Assembly: GCF_005405365.1 (NCBI RefSeq)
Contig: NZ_BJDX01000007.1
Coordinates: forward strand, 62,001 to 126,000
DNA: 64,000 nucleotides
DNA from: Enterococcus xiangfangensis
Lineage (GTDB): Bacteria; Bacillota; Bacilli; Lactobacillales; Enterococcaceae
Reading direction: 5' to 3'
Shown piece by piece: positions 44,664 to 53,777 of this stretch. A model generated the notes under the pieces. It saw only the letters and a program-made list of their open reading frames with translations. It had not been told where the DNA came from and searched no databases. Numbering within the stretch: position 1 is the first letter of the stretch; each line of letters starts with the position of its first letter. Position numbers and translations under genes: made by a program.

Positions 44664-47600
44664 TCAATTGGAGTTATAATCATCAATAATTGACATTGTA
44701 GTATTTGCTACTTTACTTCCAAGTTTACTATATAAACTTTTATCACCAATAACATAAAATTCTTCTTTAGCTCGGGTTGCAGCTACATTCATTATATTTG
44801 GTTCAGAAACTGCCCATCCAGCGGCTCCTTTACTATTAGTGTCTGCTCCAAGTATAAAGTATACGATCTTAGCCTCTTTCCCTTGAAAAGTATGAACTGT
44901 TCCAACATTTACAGGCTTACCATCTTTTCACTGTGTGAAGCCAATCTCATCTAACTCTTTAGCTAATCTGTATGCAACATTTTTAAATGGGGTAATCACA
45001 TATATTTCTCCTGACAACAGAGGCTTTTCTCTTAGGCAATTCACGATTTTACTTTTTAAGTATTCTGATTGTTCTTTTACAAACTTATCATTTGCCTGAC
45101 CAGAAATATCAAACCACTTTGATTTACCTTGAGACTCTTCAAAAATTTTCCCCTGAACCATGAGCCCATTGTATGAAATCTCATTTGAAATTGTGAACAT
45201 TGGATAATTCGAACGCCTATGGACCCATAATGGGATCCCAATCCATTCACCATCATCTTTTTGAAATCCATATTGACTAGTATCATCCACAATTGTTTGC
45301 GTGGATGAACTAGAAGAAACAAATTTTTCATTTACTTGATAGTTTTGTCCCAATAAATTCAACATGTTTGAATCTAACGATAATACAGGTTTAATTTGTG
45401 AAGGATCGCCAACAACCATGACTTTTTTACTTCTAAATATTGCCCCTACGCTTGCTTGCGGTAAAGCCTGACCTGCTTCATCGATAAATAAGTTGCCGAG
45501 AGAATTCTCCTGTAAATTTCTGAACATTCGTCCGAAACTCGCAAATGTTGTACTAATCACTGGAATAGCAAGGTTTAACCACTGCCAAGATTCAAGTATT
45601 AGCTGTTGACCATTTTCTTTAGACATATACTCATCTTGTTTATCCCAGACTATCCTCGCTGTGTTTAAGTGTTTACTATTTTCATATAAAAATTGTTTTT
45701 TAACTTCTAAGGCTTTCATAAATAATTCCGTTTGTTTCACACGAAATTCTTTAGTAAACCATGGATTTGAGATTTGAAGTTCCTCATATGATTTTGAGAA
45801 ATCAATCTCGTCTATATTTGTCCTCTTTTTTAATTCCTCTATCAATTCTATCTGTTTTTTTATACGATTTATTTTTTGATCTTGCCGTTCTCTCCAATTA
45901 TCAAAATCAGCGTTTGCTTGTTGGATCTTCTTTTCTATATCAGCAAAATCATTTTGAGCTTGATGAAGTTTTTGACTCATTTCTGTTTTTTGTTTTTTTA
46001 AATATTGTCTTTGTTCAGCAAGTTTATTTAAGCTATCATTGGCATATTTTAATTCTTCATAATAGCTTTTAGCTTTTCCCGTTTTCAAAACCTTTTGTAC
46101 CCACATCAAACTTGGTTTTTGTGAGACAACTACATCAAAGTTTCTTTGGGCTTCTCTAAAAAGTACGGAGAGTTCTTCAAGTTTTGCTTCAGAGATTTTT
46201 AACATATTTTCTGTTATTTTAATTTTTTCTGATAAAGATTCAGACTGTTTTTCTTTGTTCTCGCAAAGTTTTATTAGCTCTTCCTGTTTTTCAATTTTCT
46301 CTTGAGAGTAATGATCTTTTTTTCTTTTATATTCACTGTTCAAAATTTGAAGTTCTTGGACTTTATCATAATATTCCTGAATTTGGTTCTGTTCAGCTAA
46401 TAGTTGCTTCTGTAGTTTTGAAAATTCTTCATAGATTTTACGATTAGATTTATATTCTTCTTTTAGATACTTATATATGAATTCAATGTTTAATAACAAA
46501 TTACTAATGTTTTCAGCTTTTCCGCCTTCAAGTGAAAAAGCCCCCCAATTTTTATCTTCTAACTTCTCGATAGTAAGTTCTCTACTATTTTTATTTCCTG
46601 CTTTAATCCATTTCCCACTGAGCTTTGAATTAGATATTGTTTTAAAATAATCTACTAGAAATATTTTTTCTCTAAATTCTTTAGAGATTTCATCTATTTG
46701 GGGAAGCTCATTAACAATATTCTGTACAGCTCCATTATTAGAACTAGCAACAACTATGTTTTTATCTGAAATTTGTTGAGGCACTACCCCTAATTTTGCT
46801 TTTTCCCAATAAGGGATACTTCCTTTTACTTCTTTATTCGCTAATTTACATATTTCTTCAGCTTGTTGAACAATTAAATCAGCGAAGATATCTTTAAGTA
46901 ATGTTGTTTTTCCCGTACCGGGCGGGCCATTAACACTACGGATATCATTTTTTTCATTTAGTGCCAAATTGACTGCAATTTCTTGCATAAGCGAAAGTGA
47001 ATACTTTGACTCACTTGGAAATCGACCTAACGGATAGTATTTTGGTTGTAAAATCTCTTGAATAATTATTGGATCAAAATTGGCTGATTTATTATTACTA
47101 TCTAAATTAATTTTTTCACCAGAAAAACCAGTAAAATAGCGATTTAAATTTTTTGTATCAATAAGTTTGGCTTTTTCTAAATCATCAATAAAAAATGAAT
47201 GAAGATTTATATCCCCATTTTCCAAATCTTTTACAAATCCATAGCAGCAAGAACCTAACTCAACTCTATATTGCTTTAGTAAATCCTTTAGAACAACATC
47301 AAATTCCTTATCTTCAAATTGTTTACTTAAATCAGCACGTAAACTATTTTCAGCCTTTAAAAAGTCTTTAGGTAACTCCTTCTTGTAACGTATGTAGCCA
47401 CTCATTGTAAAAAATAGTTTTTCAGGGATAAAATTTAATTGATTATCAAAATATAAAGCAAATGTAAATTTATTAGAATGACTAATTTCTTCATGAGAGG
47501 CAGGAATTCCATATTTTTCGCGAAGTATGTCAGTTATTTCTTGGAAATCAAATATATCAAAGTAGAATACTATTCCTGATTTTTTAAAGTTTTTGTCAGA

Positions 47601-47771
47601 AATTTTTTGAGCTGATCTTTGTAGATTTAAGAGATTAAAGAAGGTCTCATAAAATTCATTATTTAATTGATTGTCAAAAGTCCTGTAATTGTTATCCGAT
47701 ATTTTTATAGAGCCTTCTGATAATTGCTCAATCGTGATCCAAGCATTTAATATATCAATTTTCTTGTTCAT
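44664..47771 (-). pseudogene. UPF1-like superfamily 1 helicase interrupted by one in-frame TGA
   Basis: The 1035-codon frame encodes an SF1 helicase. It has a Q-like LMQEIAVN, Walker A GPPGTGKTT (282-290), a long charged coiled coil (about 440-680), Walker B IDEAGQA (near 763), motif III GDPSQIKP (near 788) and LWVHRRS (motif IV region). At 44928-44930 a TGA follows residue 947 (GFTQ). The same frame continues for 87 codons with motif V (VGTVHTFQGKEA) and motif VI (VAATRAKEEFYVIGD), then a natural stop at 44664. A TGG-to-TGA change explains it; the truncated protein would lack motifs V and VI and should be inactive. The gene is visibly more AT-rich than its neighbours and unrelated to them, suggesting acquisition. 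A defence role is possible for such stand-alone helicases but not shown. Confidence 0.85.
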
Positions 47772-47978
47772 TCACCTTCACCAAAGCGACGACAATTCGA
47801 TTATTTCCTGTAATAAATTCACCTAATTATTCTAAATACATGAATTTATCGTTCCGACATTGTCTGATTCCTTCCTTTTTATAACAATTATTATCTTATA
47901 CAAAAAAATTTTTTTCAATTGTTTTTTAGTAAGAAAGTAAGCATCTAATGACGCCAATCCCTAGTAAATAAAAAAATG

Positions 47979-48013
47979 AAGACTCAGGAATCAACAAATG
48001 ATTTCTGAGTCTT
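47979..48013 (-). terminator. Hairpin with T-tract upstream of the helicase gene
   Basis: AAGACTCAG-GAATCA pairs with TGATTT-CTGAGTCTT, followed by a run of T on the minus strand. It contains the stop codon of the short frame at 47984-48133. Confidence 0.7.
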
Positions 48014-48133
48014 AACTACTTCTTCTATTAGGGAATTGTGACCTCCGTATAATAAAGCAAACTCTCCAATTTCTCTTACTTTTCTAAAAGTTATCTCACC
48101 TGAGAAATCAGTGGAGCATCCCTCTTGATTCAA
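47984..48133 (-). other. Short open frame, possible gene remnant
   Basis: This 49-codon frame (TTG start) encodes ELNQEGCSTDFSGEI... ending KTQKSFVDS. It ends inside a terminator hairpin, as a gene end would, and its composition looks coding-like. There is no good ribosome site. It may be the 3' remnant of a lost gene; I recognise no family. Confidence 0.25.
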
Positions 48134-48169
48134 TTCTTATCATTAGTATCCATAAAAAGTATCCATAAA

Positions 48170-48206
48170 AATAATCATCCCTACTCATTGAAGCTGGGAT
48201 GATTAT
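48170..48206 (-). terminator. Terminator of the Gls24 stress operon
   Basis: ATAATCATCCC pairs with GGGATGATTAT, followed by TTTTTATGG on the minus strand. A tandem duplication of AGTATCCATAAAA (48146-48171) borders it. Confidence 0.75.
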
Positions 48207-48247
48207 CCTATCTCCCCTTATTATCACTATTTTCTTTATTTGTCTGT

Positions 48248-48493
48248 TTATTTACTTCTGCCTAAGAAAAATGAAACAATCAGTACTAAGATGATTGCTC
48301 CAATAATTGATGGCACAAGTGCCATTCCGGCAAGTGAAGGGCCCCAATGTCCTAATAACGCTTGGCCTAGTGCTGACCCGACTAATCCTGCAATAATATT
48401 GGCGATCCATCCCATGCTGCTTCCTTTACCTGTGATCGCACCTGCTATAACGCCGATGATTGCTCCGACGATTAATGACCAAATAAGTCCCAT
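48248..48493 (-). CDS. glsB: GlsB/YeaQ/YmgE-family stress membrane protein
   Basis: The 81-residue protein has three glycine-rich membrane segments (GLIWSLIVGAIIGVIAGAITGKG, WIANIIAGLVGSALGQALLG, a C-terminal helix) and the family's short SxxGWIANIIAGLVG signature. In enterococci glsB accompanies gls24 and is linked to bile-salt and envelope stress tolerance. It is the last gene of the cluster, with a GAGG-type site. Confidence 0.93.
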   Translation of the reverse strand: MGLIWSLIVGAIIGVIAGAITGKGSSMGWIANIIAGLVGSALGQALLGHWGPSLAGMALVPSIIGAIILVLIVSFFLGRSK

Positions 48494-48514
48494 GATAATT
48501 CCTCCTCTAATCTA

Positions 48515-49120
48515 TTATTCTACGCGCGGTTCTTGTTTTTCTTCGATCTTTTCTTGTGCTGTATTGGTTCCACGGCTAACTGCTTCTTTTGCTTTGTCTG
48601 TTTGTTTTGCTGCAAAGCGTCCGGTAGTCTTAGCCGCGCTGGTTACTTTATCTTGAACTGTTTCACTGTCTTCTTGATATTCATCTTTTGATTTGATATC
48701 AACAACGTTAACATTTACTTCGATCACTTCAAGATGTGTCATGTGGGCTACTTCGTCATGAATGACTTGCTTGATTCGCTCTGCAATTTTAGGAATGTCG
48801 CGACCATATTCAATGACTACATCCATGTCGACTGCTACTTGCTTCTTGCCAACTTCTGTTTCAATTCCTGAAGTAACATTCTCTGTATTGACTAACTTCT
48901 CTGCGATATTCGAAAAAAATCCGCCATCAACCGTTAATAATCCATCGATTTGATCGACAGCCGTTCCAACAATTTTTTGGATTACCTTGTCCGCATACGT
49001 CAATTCGCCTTTGATCTCGGTTACTTTATTGGTATCTGCAAAGGTTTCATAATTGCCATCAACTGGATTTACTCCTACGGTTTTATCACGGACATCTTTG
49101 TTCTCAAAATTATTGACCAT
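48515..49120 (-). CDS. gls24: Asp23/Gls24-family envelope stress protein
   Basis: The 201-residue protein has an Asp23 domain (LTYADKVIQKIVGTAVDQIDGLL, VDMDVVIEYGRDIPKIAERIKQ, HLEVIEVNVNVVDIK; about 35-140) and a charged, lysine/glutamate-rich C-terminal tail. Asp23 proteins form a layer under the membrane, anchored by AmaP, which is encoded two genes upstream. It has an AGGAGG site. Confidence 0.94.
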   Translation of the reverse strand: MVNNFENKDVRDKTVGVNPVDGNYETFADTNKVTEIKGELTYADKVIQKIVGTAVDQIDGLLTVDGGFFSNIAEKLVNTENVTSGIETEVGKKQVAVDMDVVIEYGRDIPKIAERIKQVIHDEVAHMTHLEVIEVNVNVVDIKSKDEYQEDSETVQDKVTSAAKTTGRFAAKQTDKAKEAVSRGTNTAQEKIEEKQEPRVE

Positions 49121-49186
49121 TATAAATTCCTCCTGTTAGATAATTTTTTTATTTTTATTCATTAAAAAAACTATTGGCAGTTCTTA

Positions 49187-49384
49187 CTACTTGTTTCGAG
49201 GCTTAAAAATATCCCTAAATAAACCGCTTTGTTCCAAATAAAAACCAATCATCGTGCCCAAAACTGTAAGAACAACAAGTAATAGCGTTTTAAAAAAACC
49301 AATCGAAACTAATAAGATTGCTAGGATCAATCCCAATCCCCCAAAAATAATCGGGAGTTTATATTGATAAATGAATTCTTTCAT
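49187..49384 (-). CDS. DUF2273 small membrane protein
   Basis: The 65-residue protein has two membrane helices (KLPIIFGGLGLILAILLVSI and TLLLVVLTVLGTMIGFYLE) and a short basic tail. DUF2273 proteins sit between amaP and asp23/gls24 in many Firmicutes and probably take part in the same membrane-associated stress complex. It starts 10 nt after amaP. Confidence 0.9.
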   Translation of the reverse strand: MKEFIYQYKLPIIFGGLGLILAILLVSIGFFKTLLLVVLTVLGTMIGFYLEQSGLFRDIFKPRNK

Positions 49385-49394
49385 ACGCTCCCTC

Positions 49395-49967
49395 CTATTC
49401 TACTCTTGAGCGATTTGCAGTCCTTTGATCTTCTTTTTCGAATTCTTTATATGCGACATCTACTTTGACCTTTTCCTCTGAACCTAAGATGGCTTGCAGC
49501 TCATCTTTAATCTCTTCCATTAAGTTTCCTGTTTTTCCAATAATCGAAGAGGTTCGTGTTAATTGACCAGTCACATAAATTTTTATCGTATTTTTTGTTG
49601 CACGAACTTTTACTTTTGGTGAAGAAACAAAGCCGACTCCTTTTAATTTTGAACGGACAAAGCCTTCGATAGCTTTTTTATCCAAAGATAAGCGTCCTCT
49701 GTCTTCATTTAGCACAAAAGTCTGTTTGATTCTCGGATAAAAAATCAGAACACAGATAAAAATCAATAAAACGATTGAGAAAACAACAGCGCTCCAAAAT
49801 AGAAAAAGTTGAAAATACTCATTTGACAGCAAATCATAAATAAATCTTGCCCGCCTCATTCCAAATGGAAATTCTGAATAAGGCGATGTGATTGCGCTCA
49901 TCATCAACAAAACAGACATCAATATCAATGAGAGGATTATTCCAATCGCTTTGATCCCACGATTCAT
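49395..49967 (-). CDS. amaP: Alkaline-shock membrane anchor AmaP
   Basis: The 190-residue protein has two N-terminal membrane helices (about 7-28 and 50-75) and a cytoplasmic domain with similarity to Asp23 (IKIYVTGQLTRTSSIIGKTGNLMEEIKDELQ region). AmaP recruits Asp23 to the membrane. It heads the core amaP-DUF2273-gls24-glsB operon and has an AGGAGG site. Confidence 0.9.
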   Translation of the reverse strand: MNRGIKAIGIILSLILMSVLLMMSAITSPYSEFPFGMRRARFIYDLLSNEYFQLFLFWSAVVFSIVLLIFICVLIFYPRIKQTFVLNEDRGRLSLDKKAIEGFVRSKLKGVGFVSSPKVKVRATKNTIKIYVTGQLTRTSSIIGKTGNLMEEIKDELQAILGSEEKVKVDVAYKEFEKEDQRTANRSRVE

Positions 49968-50028
49968 AGTGCACCTCCTTCACAAATAACGAGACTTGTG
50001 CTGACTAACTACAGATTAACTTAACGAC

Positions 50029-50124
50029 CTATGCTTTTTTTCTCCGCATCAAAAAATGGCTGAACAACAACGGAATCAAATTAAGTAACAACAATATACC
50101 AATGGATTTCGTTCTTTTTTTCAT
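50029..50124 (-). CDS. 31-residue hydrophobic peptide upstream of amaP
   Basis: This short frame encodes MKKRTKSIGILLLLNLIPLL, then FSHFLMRRKKA: a single membrane helix flanked by basic ends. AGGAGG sits 7 nt before the ATG. It lies 12 nt after the short-chain dehydrogenase gene and about 60 nt before amaP on the same strand, so it probably belongs to this stress transcript. It may be a small membrane regulator or a type I toxin-like peptide; there is no family evidence. Confidence 0.6.
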   Translation of the reverse strand: MKKRTKSIGILLLLNLIPLLFSHFLMRRKKA

Positions 50125-50136
50125 CGTCGTCCTCCT

Positions 50137-51027
50137 CTATAAGTTGATCGCCTCGCCGCCCGTTACGCCATAAATCTGAGCGGTGACATAGCTGGCATCA
50201 TTTGAAGCTAAGAAAACATACACTGGTGCCAGCTCAGCAGGCTGCCCAGCTCTTTCCAAAAGGGCTTCTTGGCCAAATTCTGGTATCGCTTCTGGTGGTT
50301 GGCCCTGATCTAATTGAAGCGGCGTCCAAATCGGTCCAGGAGCGACACCATTTACGCGAATTCCTTTTTTGGCTAATTGTTTTGCTAAACCAACCGTAAA
50401 ATTGGCGATCGCAGATTTTGTTGCCGCATAGTCTAATAAATGATCACTAGGGTTAAATGCTTGAATGGATGTCGTCGTAATAATACTGCTGCCCGCTGGC
50501 AAATGCGACAAAGCCAATTGAACCAGTTCAAACATCGCGATGATGTTTATCGTAAATGAATCCTTTACTTGCTGGATTGGTAATTCTTCAATCGCTTTTT
50601 GTGAAATCTGTTGGGCAGCGTTTAAGACCAATGTGTCTAATCCGCCCAATTCTGCGACAGTTTGCTCGATTATCTGTTGCGGCGCCGTTTCGTTTCTTAA
50701 ATCATACGGCAGCAAAACGGCTTTTCTCCCAGCTTTTTCGATATAGTCGGCAACTTGTTGCGCGTCTTTTTCTTCCCCCGGAAAAAATTGAATGGCAACG
50801 TCGGCACCTTCTCGAGCAAAGGCAATGGCAGCTGCGCGTCCAATTCCAGAGTCTCCTCCGGTAATGAGTACTCGCCGGTTTTCTAGTTTTTTATTTCCAA
50901 CATAACTTTCTTCCCCACAATCCGGTCGCGGCTGCATATTTGTTTGCAACGCGGGAGTATCCTGATCCTGTTTAGTAAACCGGTCGGAATAAAATAACTT
51001 TCTCGGATCTTTTAAAACTGGCTTCAT
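50137..51027 (-). CDS. Short-chain dehydrogenase (YhdF/Gsp39-like)
   Basis: The 296-residue SDR protein has an N-terminal extension (about 45 residues), NADP motif ITGGDSGIGRAAAIAFA, NNAG-equivalent LVLNAAQQ, catalytic Ser and Tyr/Lys (TTTSIQAFNPSDHLLDYAATKSA) and VNGVAPGPIWTPL. It resembles the general stress glucose/ribitol-type dehydrogenases of bacilli. Its position upstream of the Gls24 cluster fits a stress role. Confidence 0.9.
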   Translation of the reverse strand: MKPVLKDPRKLFYSDRFTKQDQDTPALQTNMQPRPDCGEESYVGNKKLENRRVLITGGDSGIGRAAAIAFAREGADVAIQFFPGEEKDAQQVADYIEKAGRKAVLLPYDLRNETAPQQIIEQTVAELGGLDTLVLNAAQQISQKAIEELPIQQVKDSFTINIIAMFELVQLALSHLPAGSSIITTTSIQAFNPSDHLLDYAATKSAIANFTVGLAKQLAKKGIRVNGVAPGPIWTPLQLDQGQPPEAIPEFGQEALLERAGQPAELAPVYVFLASNDASYVTAQIYGVTGGEAINL

Positions 51028-51237
51028 CCTGACATTCTCCTTTCTATCTATCTCAAAGTGTAACGCATTCTCTATTTTTTAAGAAATATTCTGCTCAATT
51101 CTTTTTTTACAATGACTTTTTTTCTAAAATTTGACAATTCAATAAAAATATACAACTATGAGTGGAAGTAAGAGGATTTGAGTAGTTTTTAGCCGAGATT
51201 AATTAATAACAATTAATAACAGACAGGGTTGGGGAAT

Positions 51238-52179
51238 ATGATTCAATATTTTGAAATCAGTTCAGCAAATGGTGTCACAGAAAGTTGTTCCGAACATGGA
51301 AATTGGCTGGTCTTAACAGAAGCGACAACTGATGAACAAGCAGAACTTATTCGAACCTATGGTTTACCTGAAGAGATTTTTATTGGGGCGACCCACGCGG
51401 AAGAAGTCTCCCATTTAGAACCGTTAGAACAAACTTCCTTGGGAGATGCCTACGCTCTTGTCCTGACAAATCTTGCAGATACAAACGAAACGATTGAAAA
51501 GCGTTTAGAGCCGATTATTTTTATTGTGTCTGAGTCGCTATTGATTACTTATGTCGGTAAAAATTCTTCGTTTATAGATAATTTGCTAAAAAAACATCAA
51601 AATAAAATAACTAATTTTGAAGAATTGATTGCTTTTAGTATTTTCATGGTGTACACCCACTACATCAGTGAACTGATGGAAATCAAAAAAGAGATCGACG
51701 CGCTAGATGAAGCAGCAAGAAAAACAACCGAAAACAATTCATTGTTCCAATTAGCAGATACTAGTAGAAAAGTTGTTTACATCGATCACAAGCTTGCTGG
51801 TCAAAAAGAAACGTTGGAGCATTTATGGAAGAAAGAGAATTTTCTTGAAACATTAAACAATCCCAAAGTTCTTTACGACATTCGCCTGCATCAAAAACAT
51901 GCAGAAGAGCTCATCAAAATTTATCGAGACTTACTGGAAACAGTCGGTGGTCTTTTCACTGATATGATGGATAATAATCTGAACCATCTGATGAAATATC
52001 TTGATTCTGCCGCTCTGATTCTAGCAATCCCAGCACTCATCTCTGGAATATGGGGAATGAACACTGGGGGACTGCCGGGAAAAGGCTCCAGTACAGGTTT
52101 CTTTCTAGTAGTCGGATTCTCAATTCTTTTAGCGATCGTCGTCGCGATCCATCTAAAAAAGAAAGACTTTTCAAAATAA
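51238..52179 (+). CDS. corA: CorA-family divalent cation transporter
   Basis: The 313-residue protein has a large cytoplasmic N-terminal domain with long helices and two C-terminal membrane helices. The signature reads GMNTGGLPG instead of the usual YGMNxxxMPE. It should conduct Mg2+ (possibly Co2+/Ni2+). The ATG at 51238 is preferred to the TTG three codons upstream. It is one of two divergent CorA paralogues in this window. Confidence 0.9.
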   Translation: MIQYFEISSANGVTESCSEHGNWLVLTEATTDEQAELIRTYGLPEEIFIGATHAEEVSHLEPLEQTSLGDAYALVLTNLADTNETIEKRLEPIIFIVSESLLITYVGKNSSFIDNLLKKHQNKITNFEELIAFSIFMVYTHYISELMEIKKEIDALDEAARKTTENNSLFQLADTSRKVVYIDHKLAGQKETLEHLWKKENFLETLNNPKVLYDIRLHQKHAEELIKIYRDLLETVGGLFTDMMDNNLNHLMKYLDSAALILAIPALISGIWGMNTGGLPGKGSSTGFFLVVGFSILLAIVVAIHLKKKDFSK

Positions 52180-52213
52180 GTGCTCAGACTGTAAGACGAT
52201 TTGATCAAAAGAA

Positions 52214-52240
52214 AAACCCCGCTCAATAAGAGCGGGGTTT
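52214..52240. terminator. Bidirectional terminator between corA and rplT
   Basis: AAACCCCGCTC pairs perfectly with GAGCGGGGTTT around AATAA. Confidence 0.9.
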
Positions 52241-52266
52241 ACGTTGATACATCAACGTTTATAAGC

Positions 52267-52626
52267 CTATTTGTTTAATGAATCTTTTGCTTGGTCAGCT
52301 AGTGCAGTGAAAGCAGCTGCATCGTGAACTGCTAAGTCAGCTAACATTTTACGGTTGATTTCGATACCGGCAACTTTAAGACCATGCATTAATTTTGAGT
52401 AGCTCAAGCCGTTCATACGAGCCGCTGCGTTAATACGAGCGATCCACAATTTACGGAAGTCGCGTTTCTTTTGACGACGATCGCGGTATGCGTAGTTGTA
52501 TGAATTCATTACTTGTTCTTTAGCTGTTTTAAATAGAGTGTGTTTAGAACCGTAGTAACCTTTAGCTAATTTTAATGTCTTTTTACGACGTTTGCGAGTT
52601 ACAGTTCCACCTTTAACACGTGCCAT
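52267..52626 (-). CDS. rplT: 50S ribosomal protein L20
   Basis: The 119-residue basic protein begins [28 protein letters not shown] and contains [21 protein letters not shown]20 binds 23S rRNA early in assembly and, in bacteria, represses its own operon by binding the leader mRNA. It is the last gene of infC-rpmI-rplT. Confidence 0.98.
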   Translation of the reverse strand: MARVKGGTVTRKRRKKTLKLAKGYYGSKHTLFKTAKEQVMNSYNYAYRDRRQKKRDFRKLWIARINAAARMNGLSYSKLMHGLKVAGIEINRKMLADLAVHDAAAFTALADQAKDSLNK

Positions 52627-52687
52627 GTTTAATTCCTCCTAATAAATAAATCATTGAATTTTTTTAATTGTAAAGCAGGTTGCGCAA

Positions 52688-52888
52688 TTATTTCATGCGT
52701 GCCAATTGTTGGCGGATACGTTTGTAATCGCCCTTTGATACCATTGATGCTTTACGTAATTGACGACGTTGTTTTTTTGTTTTCCCGTGGAATCGGTGAC
52801 TCGTGAACGCGCGGAAACGTTTCAAACCGCCGTTACCAGTGCGTTTTACGCGTTTTGCTAAACCGCGATGTGTTTTTTGTTTTGGCAT
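52688..52888 (-). CDS. rpmI: 50S ribosomal protein L35
   Basis: The 66-residue basic protein starts [20 protein letters not shown], the classic L35 N-terminus. It lies between infC and rplT with an AGGAGG site. Confidence 0.98.
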   Translation of the reverse strand: MPKQKTHRGLAKRVKRTGNGGLKRFRAFTSHRFHGKTKKQRRQLRKASMVSKGDYKRIRQQLARMK

Positions 52889-52961
52889 GACTAAATTTCC
52901 TCCTACTTTTCATTTCGCATACTCTTCAACGAATGTCAAAGAAGCATTCTCAAAATTATTG

Positions 52962-53486
52962 CTAGTCTTTCTTCTCTTTCGGTGCAAGCACTAAGAACAT
53001 GCTACGTCCGTCCATCTTCGCTTTTTGTTCCACTGTCGCGATATCGCCAGTTTCTTCAGCTAAGCGATCAAGAACTTTTTGACCAATATCTTTGTGGGTA
53101 ATGGCACGGCCCTTGAAACGGATCGAAGCTTTCACTTTGTCGCCTTTTTCCAAGAATTTGCGTGCGTTACGAAGTTTTGTATTAAAGTCGTTTACGTCAA
53201 TCGTTGGACTTAAACGAACTTCTTTAACGTTGATCACTTTTTGTTTCTTGCGAGCTTCACGTTCTTTTTTCTGTTGTTCGAATCGGTATTTACCGTAATC
53301 CATAATACGCGCTACAGGCGGTTTCGCACCAGGAGCTACTAGGACTACATCAAGATTAGCTTGTTCAGCAATTTTTAAGGCTTCTACTTTCGATATTACA
53401 CCTAGTTGTTCGCCATCTTGTCCGATCAAACGTACTTCACGCGCACGAATGCCGTCGTTAACCATCATATCCTTTGCTATGGTCAT
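52962..53486 (-). CDS. infC: Translation initiation factor IF-3
   Basis: The 174-residue factor has an N-terminal domain with [20 protein letters not shown] and [23 protein letters not shown], and a C-terminal domain with [22 protein letters not shown]. It prevents premature subunit joining and proofreads initiator tRNA. Here it starts at ATG with GGAGGTG close upstream. A structured leader precedes it. Confidence 0.98.
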   Translation of the reverse strand: MTIAKDMMVNDGIRAREVRLIGQDGEQLGVISKVEALKIAEQANLDVVLVAPGAKPPVARIMDYGKYRFEQQKKEREARKKQKVINVKEVRLSPTIDVNDFNTKLRNARKFLEKGDKVKASIRFKGRAITHKDIGQKVLDRLAEETGDIATVEQKAKMDGRSMFLVLAPKEKKD

Positions 53487-53650
53487 TCACCTCCAAATTT
53501 TTTGAGAGAAAAAAAGCGAATAAAAAAACGAGTTCTTTACGAACCCGCACGTAGTTTGACTTATCGAAAAGATTAGTCAATAACTATCTAGCCCAGCGAG
53601 ATATTCGCATAAGGCGAGAAGCGGGTGCTTCTGCTTTTATTTCTCAACTT
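53487..53650 (-). promoter_or_regulatory. L20-type leader with attenuator upstream of infC
   Basis: The minus-strand leader starts below a TATACT -10 and contains AGAAGCACCCGCTTCT. It ends in a terminator hairpin CGGGTTC-GTAAA-GAACTCG followed by seven T (53522-53547). ACCCGC in the first element can pair with GCGGGT at the base of the terminator, giving alternative folds as in known Firmicutes L20 leaders. Excess L20 would favour termination. Confidence 0.75.
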
Positions 53651-53777
53651 TAATAGTATACAAGCTATCTTCTAAGATGTCAACCTCTTTAGTTTTTATT
53701 TCTAATCGTTTTCAGAAACTTTCTGTTGAGTTTTCTTTAATAAGTATGCTACCGTATAATATGAAGGAAGTGATAGA

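Noticed and set aside
44928..44930. Selenocysteine or programmed readthrough at the helicase TGA
   Set aside because: The position is not catalytic and nothing nearby suggests a SECIS element; a TGG-to-TGA substitution is simpler.
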